Source: Nannochloropsis oceanica
Lineage: Eukaryota > Sar > Eustigmatophyceae > Eustigmatales > Monodopsidaceae
Assembly (NCBI GenBank): GCA_004519485.1
Contig: CP038107.1
Location: forward strand, 372,001 to 436,000
DNA length: 64,000 nucleotides
Direction of reading: 5' to 3'
Positions 1-10,600 of the stretch are shown piece by piece. The stretch's first letter is position 1, and the number at the start of each line of letters is the position of its first letter. Under the pieces are notes generated by a model. That model was not told where the DNA came from and searched no databases. It saw nothing but the letters and a program-made list of their open reading frames with translations. The translations under genes were made by a program, and so were the position numbers.

Positions 1-3000
1 GACAACACGGATACGGGAGGGCAGGGAGACACCGCAAAAGAAATAGGAGAGCGGAAGGATGATGATGATGATGACGAATTGGGAGCGTGGGGAGATGATG
101 ACGAGGAAGTAGGGGGGTGGGGAGATGATGATGATGAGTTGATTTTGAAAGGGTGGGAAGATGAAGAGGATGCGCCGGACTTTGACGATGACGATGTGGA
201 AGACGGTGACTTCGAAGCCATTGATGATGATGATTTCGAGTGGGAAGTGGAAGCGTCGGCCGACAACAATGACGATATGGAAGACGATGATTTTGAGTCC
301 ATTAATGACGATGATTTCGAGTGGGGAGATGACGATGTCGTAGATGTGGAAGCGTCGGCCGATAACGTGGTGGTATTTGACGACAACGATGATGTGGAAG
401 ACGATGATTTCGAGGCCATTGACGATGATGATTTCGAGTGGGGAGATGACGATGATGTAGAGGAAAATACATTTGACGACAATTTTGACGCCGACTCAGC
501 TGTTGAGGCGATTGATGACGACGAGGCGATCGATGACGGTGGGGAGGAAATTGACCAGGGGGCGATCGATGACGATGAGGAGACGATCGATGACGGCGAG
601 GCGATCGATAATGATAAGGAGGCGATCGATGATGATGAGGAGACGATTGATGACGGTGAGGAGGCAATCGATGACGACGAAGAGGCGATTGATTATGACG
701 AGGCAATCGATGACGATGAGGAGACGGTTGATGACGGCGGGGAGGAAATTGACCAGGGGGCGATCGATGACGATGAGGAGGCGATCGATGACGGCGAGGC
801 GATCGATAATGATAAGGAGGCGATCGATGATGATGAGGAGACGATTGATGACGGTGAGGAGGCAATCGATGACGACGAAGAGGCGATTGATTATGACGAG
901 GCGATCGATGACGATGAGGAGACGATCGATGACGGCGAGGCGATCGATAATGATAAGGAGGCGATCGATGATGATGAGGAGACGGTTGATGACGGTGAGG
1001 AGGCAATCGATGACGACGAAGAGGCGATTGATTATGACGAGGCGATCGATGACGATGAGGAGACGATCGATGACGGCGAGGCGATCGATAATGATAAGGA
1101 GGCGATCGATGATGATGAGGAGACGATTGATGACGGTGAGGAGGCCATCGATGACGACGAAGAGGCGATTGATTATGACGAGGCAATCGATGACGATGAG
1201 GAGACGGTTGATGACGACGAGGCGATCGATGACGATGAGGAGACGGTTGGTGACGACGAGGCGATCGATGACGGCGGGGAGGAAATTGACAACGAGGCGA
1301 TCGATGACGATGAGGAGACGATCGATGACGGCGAGGCGATCGATAATGATAAGGAGGCGATCGATGATGATGAGGAGACGATTGATGACGGTGAGGAGGC
1401 CATCGATGACGACGAAGAGGCGATTGATTATGACGAGGCGATCGATGGGGATGACGAGGCAATTGATGATGATGAGGAGGCGATTGATGACGGTGAGGAG
1501 GCCATCGATGACGACGAAGAGGCGATTGATGACGAGGAGGCGATCGATGGTGATAAGGAGGCGATCGATGATGATGAGGAGGCAATCGATGACGACGAAG
1601 AGGCGATTGATGATGACGAGGCGATCGATGGTGATGACGAGGCAATTGATGATGATGAGGAGGCGATTGATGACGGTGAGGAGGCCATCGATGACGACGA
1701 AGAGGCGATTGATGACGAGGAGGCGATCGATGGTGATGAGGCGGCGATTGATACTAACAAGGAGGCAATCGACGACGATGAGGAGGCGATTAATCGTGAG
1801 GGGAAGGCGATCGAGGAGGCGATCGATGACGATGAGGAGGCTATCGACGACGATGAGGAGGCGATTGATGACGACGAGGAGGCGATCGATGATGGTGAGG
1901 AGGCTGTCGATGATGATGAGGAGGCGATTGATGACGACGAGGAGGCGATTGATGGGGACAAGGAGACCATTGATGATGACGAGGAGGCGATCGATGACGA
2001 TGAGGAAGTGATTGATGACGAGGAGGCAATCGATGATGACGAAGAGGTTGTTGGTAACGATGAGAAGGCGATCGGTGACGACGAGGAGGCGATCGATGAT
2101 GACAATGAGATTGAAGTTCACCCTCACCCTGCTGACGATGATGAGGAGGAGGACAATCTTACCGAGACCCCGGCATCTACTCCCAGCCCCACTCCTCTTG
2201 AGGCTGCTGTCCGCAAGCTGCATCACAGCCCGTTCATGCGAAAATTCAGTCGGCAGGCTCAGGAAGGTGAGGGCGAGGAGGAGGTGTTTACGACCGGTGC
2301 CCAACCCATTGCTGAGGAAATGGCGGATTTTGAAATTGCTGTGGCGGACTCCCAGGCGGCGGAGGCCTTCCCAGCGTCGACATTTGTGGTGTTAGATGGT
2401 GAGAATGATTTTGCCGAGGGGACGCCTAATGAATTCGTCCAGGCGGTGAAAGAATCGCCACTTGGGGAGATTGGGAGTAACAACCCCAGGCCGGTGTATG
2501 CTGCCATAAATGGTCCCGTCGCTTGTAATCCCTGTGGGTTTAAGGGGAATATGAATAAGGAGATCGTCGGGGAGAACGCTGGGGAATGTGCGATGAGCGA
2601 GGAGGAGGAGGCGGACTGCACCCTGGAAGGGGTCAAGGTCCAGGGGGTTGACGGGAAGGCTGCTTCTTTGCCTAAGTGGGTATTGCAGGCTGGGGACCTC
2701 TTCGACGCCAGCAGCACGGATATCCCCATGATCGACACACAGGTCACAACGGCGACACTCAAGATTGGATGCTCCAGCGGGGCGGCAGAGTCGGTGCCTG
2801 AGCGCTGCGTGCTGCCATCGGACTTGGAGTCGGTCATTTCGAAGGCGCTTGGCGACGATTGTGCGCGTGTGAATGTGGAGAAGATGAACAGCTTGAAGCA
2901 CCCGGAGCTTGGCGCATTTAACCAGCCGAACAATAAGACTTTCTTCGCGGGCTCGGAGCTTACCGAGATGTATGATCTCTCATTCACCACCCACGACAAG

Positions 3001-3540
3001 GAGTGCGCTGCCCTCACAACTGACTGGGTCAAGAACTTTAAACCCTCAGCCTTAAAGGAAGCGCTAAATTCCGTGATCCCTGCAGACCTGACCTTGGACA
3101 ATAGCCAGGCGGACTTTATCACCACGCACGTCGTCAAGGGTATGAGTCTCTCCACCGCTACGGAAGGGATGATGTCCTCGGTGGTGGGCACGCGGGCAGG
3201 CAACATCGTTCCCTCCGTCCTTGTCTCCTCCGCCGATGGCCAGCGCTTGGCCCTCCCCTCGATCCAGCAGGGGGGGGCGGGTAAGGTAGTATTATCAGGG
3301 TTCTCGACCAAGGCACCGGTGACTCTAACAGTGACGGAGAAGTGTGGGTTGCCCAGCGCAAGTGATAAGCCGATCGGACAGATTATTCCGAAACAAAAGG
3401 GGGCGGTGACGGTACCTTTTGAGGTACCGATGGATTTGGCGCCGGATACTTATTCAATTAAGGCGACTCAGTACGGCGTAAACTTCTGCACGCAGCCTTT
3501 TGATGTAACTGCATCTGAGTCGTTGAGTCGGAAGAAGTAA
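1..3540 (+). CDS. Acidic-repeat protein with Cys-containing C-terminal domain (5' partial)
   Basis: The frame is open from base 1, so the true start lies outside the window; 1,179 residues and a TAA stop are seen. The first ~700 residues are almost only Asp, Glu, Ile, Ala and Gly, built on short variants of EAIDDDEEAIDDGEEAIDDD. The last ~450 residues are ordinary globular sequence with about a dozen cysteines, some paired (CNPC, with others near GECA and ADCT). The final ~90 residues alternate hydrophobic and polar residues like a beta-sandwich. No membrane segment is visible in the part seen, and an N-terminal signal cannot be judged. I do not recognise the family. The acidic tract suggests binding of calcium, basic proteins or mineral surfaces, but that is inference. 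The repeat also keeps other frames open on both strands (for example 496-2304 on the minus strand); these are artefacts of the GATCGATGA-rich repeat. Confidence 0.75.
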   Translation, partial: DNTDTGGQGDTAKEIGERKDDDDDDELGAWGDDDEEVGGWGDDDDELILKGWEDEEDAPDFDDDDVEDGDFEAIDDDDFEWEVEASADNNDDMEDDDFESINDDDFEWGDDDVVDVEASADNVVVFDDNDDVEDDDFEAIDDDDFEWGDDDDVEENTFDDNFDADSAVEAIDDDEAIDDGGEEIDQGAIDDDEETIDDGEAIDNDKEAIDDDEETIDDGEEAIDDDEEAIDYDEAIDDDEETVDDGGEEIDQGAIDDDEEAIDDGEAIDNDKEAIDDDEETIDDGEEAIDDDEEAIDYDEAIDDDEETIDDGEAIDNDKEAIDDDEETVDDGEEAIDDDEEAIDYDEAIDDDEETIDDGEAIDNDKEAIDDDEETIDDGEEAIDDDEEAIDYDEAIDDDEETVDDDEAIDDDEETVGDDEAIDDGGEEIDNEAIDDDEETIDDGEAIDNDKEAIDDDEETIDDGEEAIDDDEEAIDYDEAIDGDDEAIDDDEEAIDDGEEAIDDDEEAIDDEEAIDGDKEAIDDDEEAIDDDEEAIDDDEAIDGDDEAIDDDEEAIDDGEEAIDDDEEAIDDEEAIDGDEAAIDTNKEAIDDDEEAINREGKAIEEAIDDDEEAIDDDEEAIDDDEEAIDDGEEAVDDDEEAIDDDEEAIDGDKETIDDDEEAIDDDEEVIDDEEAIDDDEEVVGNDEKAIGDDEEAIDDDNEIEVHPHPADDDEEEDNLTETPASTPSPTPLEAAVRKLHHSPFMRKFSRQAQEGEGEEEVFTTGAQPIAEEMADFEIAVADSQAAEAFPASTFVVLDGENDFAEGTPNEFVQAVKESPLGEIGSNNPRPVYAAINGPVACNPCGFKGNMNKEIVGENAGECAMSEEEEADCTLEGVKVQGVDGKAASLPKWVLQAGDLFDASSTDIPMIDTQVTTATLKIGCSSGAAESVPERCVLPSDLESVISKALGDDCARVNVEKMNSLKHPELGAFNQPNNKTFFAGSELTEMYDLSFTTHDKECAALTTDWVKNFKPSALKEALNSVIPADLTLDNSQADFITTHVVKGMSLSTATEGMMSSVVGTRAGNIVPSVLVSSADGQRLALPSIQQGGAGKVVLSGFSTKAPVTLTVTEKCGLPSASDKPIGQIIPKQKGAVTVPFEVPMDLAPDTYSIKATQYGVNFCTQPFDVTASESLSRKK
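520..2105 (+). repeat. Nested in-frame acidic coding repeat
   Basis: The basic unit is GCGATCGATGACGATGAGGAG-like and codes for EAIDDDE variants. It is grouped into longer blocks: a marker (GATCGATAATGATAAGGAG) recurs at about 603, 801, 942, 1083 and 1339, so the spacings are 198, 141, 141 and 256 bp. The first three spacings are multiples of three. The reading frame stays open through all the blocks, so they grew by in-frame block duplication. Later units (after ~1740) have diverged more than those between 540 and 1440. Confidence 0.85.
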
Positions 3541-4658
3541 GGAAAGATAAGGAGGTAGAATGTTTGTGTAAGTGAATGGTGCAGATTTAGAATCGTGAGA
3601 GAAAGAAATTTGAGAGAAAAAGAGGTGGAGAATGCGGACTGCCTAAAAGGAGCGATACACCAGGCACTAGGCACCAAAGGAATTGAGGCCAAGTGACAAG
3701 TGACTGTGAGGCAGCGATGGAAGCAAGAGCGAGGGCAACAATGTAACACTCACATACTCAAATTATCTATTCATTGCGTCTTTTCCAATTTTTGGGTTGC
3801 GAGCGAAAAGGTGGTGCGAATCATACATTTAAACAATGCAATTACTTGGGACGAGACCTTGGTCTTGTCATTGCGAGTGTCGGCACTATTGAGTGGACGA
3901 CGAGACTGCACGCGAGTAGGAAATTCTCCGCAAGAAAAAAGACCAGAGGGAAGGGCAGGGACATGGGGAGGGGGAAAGGAGAAGAGGCGAGGTCCAAGAA
4001 AGGAATAGAAACACATCTGAATTCGACAGAAGAAGATAAGGAGAAAAAATGCGAGAAAGAAACGCGGGGGGGAAAGTGAGTATGTGTGAATGAGAATCAT
4101 TGCATGTTCCTTATGCATTCTCCCCTCATCAGATGGAATAAACTAAAGAAACCTCCATTAGGGAAACAGACGAGGGGATGGATAGAATTCGCCGCATGCT
4201 AAACTTCGTTGCCGCTCTGGATTGGTTTTTATTTGTCATATATTTAGGAAAGAGTGCCTTAGACACGCACTAACCTTTTGCTGTGCTTTTGCAGTAGAGC
4301 ATCTTTCCCATAGTACGATCATTCTTTTCAATTATCCCCTTCCATACTGGCCAAAGCTGGTAAATTTATTCGTTTGTTTGTGCACGTGCCTGCTTTTACA
4401 GGTTTGTGTCTGCTTTTCGAGAATTGTAAATTTAATTACACATATATTCATTCCATTTATATACTTTTTTACACGGTTGACCATTTACCTATAGACGCCA
4501 CACTTTTAAAAACACTCATCCTGCTTTTCCTTCTCCCTCCTTTCCTTTTCTCCTTATCCGTACCTCCTCCCTCAATTCATCATCACTTTTTCGTTTCCTT
4601 TCCGGAACGAGTCTGACGTGGGCTCTCATCATCATCCGCTTTCTCTTCCACCCAGCAT
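3541..4658. other. Intergenic region, convergent 3' ends
   Basis: This lies between the stop of the acidic-repeat gene (+) and the stop of the channel gene (-). The upper strand is purine-rich at about 3541-4080 and pyrimidine-rich at 4490-4600. Short open frames show no protein-like composition or recognisable motif. I see no gene or RNA here; it probably holds the two 3' UTRs. Confidence 0.5.
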
Positions 4659-7600
4659 TTAATTGTACTTTCCTCCTGCCCCACCCGTCATGGCTGCCAA
4701 CCCCCCATGCTTCTCCCTGCGCTCCTTGATCGATTCCCGCATTGCATCATGCTTACATTTATAGCCAACTATGTGCAGAACCGGCTGGAGGGAGGTGATA
4801 TGACTCTTGAGCTTCACGAAATCGTCCCGAAAAGCCTGACGGTTCATGAGAGAATAATGCGGCACACATGCCAAGACATCTCGATCACACAAAGCTAGGA
4901 AAGGATCGATGACCTGCTCCAGCGTCTGATCACACATCCCATAAATAAGCCTGGAAAGCTTCATTACTCGCCACAGAAACCCATTCGGCTGCCGACACGC
5001 ACGGTAGTAAAAATCGCTCTCAAAATACCCGCTCAAGAGCTCCTCCATCTTTTCCGCAACACTCGCCCGAAACGCCGCAAACAAATCCGCGGGGAATACC
5101 TGCTTCTTCAAAGCAGCCTGAAACCTCTCCCTCACTTCTATCACCTGCATCGGGTGGAAATGCACACGATCAGCGGACTTGGCATCTAAATACCTTTCTA
5201 AAATCAGACTGGCAATCCTGACCTTATCCTCAAAAGAACCCGCATCATCCATCTCTTCAACCAATGTCATCGACGACTCCAAATTTACCTTGTACCTCCT
5301 CTCCAGGAAAGCCAAGAACGAATTATAAAAGTACAACCGAGTCTCCATCAAATCTGGCTTCGGAGACCGATCAATCGTGCTCTGCGTCCGCCGACTTCGC
5401 AAGGTCATGCTCAAAATATTTATATATTTGCAAAGCGGTGGCAAGTACTCACTCATATACTTATACACCCTTGATAATTCGTCTTGCACTGAGCTCCACT
5501 CATCAAATAATCGCGCAGCTAATAATCTCTGCTGCAACTTGGCTCCCTGCATTCTTGCTTTTTTCTCCTTCTGCTCCACCATGCGATCTTCGAGACTGGG
5601 GTGAGTACCTGACAATCCCCCACGAGCCTGCAAAATATTCACAATGGCAGGCAATCCCTCCCGCTTGGCGTCGTCCAAAGGTGTCTGCCCCAGTCGATCC
5701 AAGGGGTTGACATTGATCGAAGGAATTGATACCAAGTACTCAATTACACTTAGCCGATTATAGCACGTCGCCATGTGCAAAGCCGTCCGCCCATCATAAT
5801 CGCCTGTGTTTATATCCGCGCCATTATCAACCAACACCCGAATATTATCCAAATCCCCAGATGATCCTGCCTCGCATGCACGCGTCCCCAACTCCACCGG
5901 ATCCATGTTCAACAATCCCCCGTGCTCTCTCAGCATCGCCTGAATCGCAATATGGCCATGTCTCACCGCATCCGATAAAGGCGTCCCCCCCATCCGATCA
6001 ATGGGGTTCACATCCGCCCAAAAATTTAGCAATAACTTTACACAATTCAAATGCCCCTGTGATGCTGCCAAGTGCAATGGCGTCCGCTGATCATAATCAG
6101 CCACATTTGGTGATACATTCATCTCAAGCATCCGTGCCAACTTTTTCTGCTCCCCATCCGCCGCCGCCTGGCATAGCTGCCCCGCCGCATCCTCTAACTC
6201 AAGCACCGCCCCCCTCTGGCTCAAAAATCCCATGATCTCCATATGCACCGGCGTGTTTTGATGCATGGCATCAGATAATGCCGACCCTCCAAATTTATCC
6301 TGCAAATTGACCTCTGCACCCAACGAAACCAACCATTTAACCAACTCGAAATTCCCTGCAGAGCTGGCTACCATCAATGCTGTCCGCTCATTGCAATCTC
6401 GGCCATTCACATCAATCCCACTCCTCAGCAACCGCTGCAAAATGTCCATATTTCCTTCCGCAGCGGCATTGCAAAATGAGCGAATCCGCTGTTCCTTGCT
6501 CCGCTTCTGGGCCTTATCAATACTATCCATAGCTTTCTCAATCAAATCATCCCCGGCAATCACCGTCATATCAAGCGAATGCGTCGACATACTCTGGGCC
6601 ATACTCGGAGCCCTTGAGCCTGTCTCCATCTTATCATCCGCCAGCCTTGACAAGTTCTCATACAAAATGTCTTCATCCATAGGGTACAATTTTATCACCC
6701 TAGTAAAATCTTCCTTGCCCAATCGAAACACCCTCACCCCATCCGCCCCCGAAACCCTCGCGGAATTCATATATCGCACATCAAACAGAAATTCTAACTG
6801 TCCCAGCGCACTCCCAGGCCCCGCCATCTCATCTGCCTCAAATTCATTCGTTTCGGGGTTCATTTTCCCAACCTCCACACTCCCGGAGGCAACCACGTAA
6901 AGAGAACGGCAGATATCATCAGCTTTGTACACGTAGTCTCCAACGCCAAAAATCTCCATGTCCAACAAGGTGGATATAGAATCAAGGAAATAATCGGAGG
7001 TCTTCTCAAATATTTCGACGCTCAGGAGAGAGTCCCGGGAGATGTGCCGGGCAGCTTCCACTTGGAGAGAGAGGGGAAGGTTGCGGTAGATCTCGGTTTG
7101 TTCCGTAAGGGAGAGCTGTGTTTTCTGCTGAGCATTCACATTGAAGTAGCTTTTCAGCTCTTCAGAGACTCCGGGCGGCATTGGGTTGTGCTGGATGAAG
7201 CGAGAAACGGCCGTCATGAGCTCATGGGATTGAGCAATGGACTCATCCGCCGTCACGCACAAACCCGAAATAGTTCCCATCAGATACGCCCATGCCGTCA
7301 AATTCAACAATAAAATCACTATCGTGAAACAAATCTCGCTCACCCTTCCCATGACCAAATCGTAAATAGCCTGTGTCGAAAGCAGGGTCGCCAACAGCAT
7401 GTAACAAAAGAAATAGTACTCCAACCGAAAGGGCCCTCCGCCCGATGGATGGTTTGTGTAATCCCCAAAATCCTCGTAGCCGCTTAACGCCTGATAATTT
7501 CCCGGGTCTCCCTCCGTCATGAAAAACCAAATGCATGTCAAAATGTGGATCATGCCCAGCGCCGAAAACAACAACGCTTGCAAATCGGCGGCCAAACGAG

Positions 7601-10600
7601 AGGAGGAGGAGAGGGAACGGCGCCTGAAGAAGTTGACGAGGCGGTAGCAGAAGAGCATCTTGGGCAACCGCATAAAAGTCACTAGAGTGCCTGAAGCCCC
7701 AAGGTAGCGCACCAAGATATCGATGGGGAGCAGGCCTATCAAGTCCCGGAAAAATCCACCTGTCAGATAACGATTGCGGATGCGCTGTCGATTCACCACT
7801 AAGACACTGCAGGTTGTGTCCAGAAAGCTCGTGTTCAGCTTGACAAAAACGTCACAAAACAATAAACAGTCAAACGCATACGCCACATAAAGCGAAGTCC
7901 GATATTCCCCCAGAATCTCATCCCTCAAAAATGCAATCATAAAAGGCACACTTAAGAAGTAATATAGCGCATTAAAGGTCATCACCAAACGCCACAGGGC
8001 AATGAAATGCCCCTTGCTGTCAAACAACAACGCTTCACTCCATGACCGCCTCTCCACGATCACCACTCCAGCTGCCAGCCTCTTCGAACCTCCAGCATTC
8101 AAAACCGCTAATTCCTTCGCGGCCCTCTGCGACAAATCCAAGCTTTTCCCCCCCCGAATGGATACGTCTAACGCCGAGTTCACCGGTGCCTTAATCGCTA
8201 TCCCATTTAGTTCCATCCAGAACCGTTCGACGGTCGCCAGGTCAACCTTCCCCACCACCTTATCCTCCAAGCTCTCCGCCACCAACTCCCATTCCTCTCG
8301 ACTCAAGTAGACGTCAAACCCGCGGTTCAACAACAACTCCGTCCTAGTCCGGTCCAACCACCCACAGTGCTCCAAATCAAACCTCGCAAAATGTCGCTCA
8401 AAATCTGGCATCGCCAATTGAGTCGACGACGAACCCTTACTTGTCAACAATGAAGCCCTCAGCTTCCGCTTCACCAACCACAATTTCCACGCCCTCTTTA
8501 ATCGTTCCCTTACCCCACGCACATGCCCCCCCACCCTCGACAATTTCTGCGCCGGAAATGTACCCAAGGGTCCATTTAAACTTAAATTGCTCCCTCCTCC
8601 CCTCCCCCTCTCCAGAACCATAGGCACCATATCAGTCTCCTTCGCTACCACCATTCCTTCTTCCCTCCCTCCGCCTATATGATGATGATGGCGGTGGTGG
8701 TCATTGTTGTTGAGCCCACCATACGGTCCATGAGCACCCACAATGCTGCCTCCGTGCAAATTGTAACGCATATAACTATCCCGATCTGCCATCCTTGACA
8801 ACCGACCCTCTGACACAACACTCAAATCCTCCAGTCCTCGTCGTCCTTCTCCCTTAACACCAAATGCTACCCCCATCTCCCCTGCCCCTCCTCCTCCCCC
8901 CCCTTCCCCCAAGCCATCAAAAACCGCATCCTCATCTCTTAATGCCGCCCAGCGTGCCACAGTGAGAAAGAAAGTCTCCTTATCGATCACATCTTGCTCC
9001 AGGAAAACATTGTCAACTACAGAAGTAAACTCCCCCATGTCCGACTCCCTCTTCTGTATCATCCACGCCGCCCTCCCCAGTTTCCCATTCCCATGGCGGG
9101 TCAAAAGGCGATAGCCCTCACAGATAACATCGACCGCCTCTTGAATATCTGACAAATCACTGTCTTCCTGTGCATGTGCACGCATAATCAGAGACCAAAC
9201 CGGCATCGCCATCAACACATCCTCAGATGACACCAGCATGGGTGCCTTCCTTTTCACTCCTGTTGCTAAAGCCGCAGCAGCCACCATTCCGCTACCGCCC
9301 TCCTCCGGCATATACTTCTCCTCTACTCCTCCCATGCTCCCACCAAGTCTGATACAATCTGACCTTTCATTCGTGCACGCCGCAAACGCCCTGTCGAGCT
9401 CGTCATCACTAAAATCAACCTCCAAAGTCCGCAGCGCTGCCCCCAAAGCAAGTTTGTCAATACTAGGGACCTCATCCGTGCCTGCCCCATTTACTGGCTC
9501 ATCCACCAATCGTTCTTTCCAGAGCTTTATAGCTGAATGGATTACATTCCACTTCAGAAAGAAATGCTGCATGCTCTTCAAAGGTCGTGCCTTACTCCCT
9601 CCCCTACTGCTTCCTACCCCTCCACGTCCATATTCCCCCTCCCCTCCCCCACTGCTACTACTGCTGGTACTGCTGCCTCCCCTCCCTCTCCCTGATTCAT
9701 TGATAAACCGACTGAGCATGTACGAATCCTGGATATTCCCATTCGAAGGAACAGGGACACGCTCTGGCCGCTCCGAAACGAGAATGGACTGATCAGACTG
9801 CTCAAGAAAAGCGCGGGTATCCAGATGGAATTCGTCACAATCCTCATCAGAAACCATTCGATCTGTCGTCCTTTGTAAGTGCTTCAATCTATCTTCCAAG
9901 GTTTTCAACCATGTCTCACTCTCGGTTGCCATCCACTTAACTGTGTCCCGCAGTTGCTTCGCCACACTCTTCCTCTGCTCCTGCACTGTCCTTTCTACCC
10001 TCACCATCTCCCTGACTTCCTTAAGATCCACCTCCTCAATCTTCGACTGCGTTGTTGCATCCACTGATATCGTATGCTCTGCCCCGAAGCTCATTAACAT
10101 CTTGGCACAACACAAATGGCCCTCCGTGATCGCATCATCCAACGGCGTCCTTCCCCACCGATCTTTGACGCTGATATCCGCGTGCGCATACACCAAAAAT
10201 TCAACCGAGATCACCTCCCCCTCCGCCGCTGCCAAGTGAATCGGGTACCGATAATCATAATCTCCTATATTTGTATCCACCCCACACTCAAACAACATCT
10301 GCAACAGAGAGCTATCCCCATTCGCCGCCGCGGTGCACAAAAATGTGGCGGCTTTCCCCTTGGAAAGCCGCGCGCCGTTCTCGTACAAAATACGTGCCAC
10401 TGACAAATTCCCATGCTTGATTGCATCGAACAAAGGAGAGATCCCCCACCTGTCTGATACTCCGGGGTTGCATTTATTCATAGGCAACAGTAAATATTCC
10501 ACCACCTTGTTGTTCCCTTCACACGCGCCCAAATGAAGAGCAGTCCGTCCGTCGTAGTCCCCGGCATTGCAATTAATTCCATTCTCCACCAATCGTTGTA

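Noticed and set aside
302-2304. Long minus-strand and alternative-frame ORFs opposite the acidic repeat
   Set aside because: They exist only because the GATCGATGA-type repeat has no stop in several frames; they break off where the repeat ends and have no start context or globular part.
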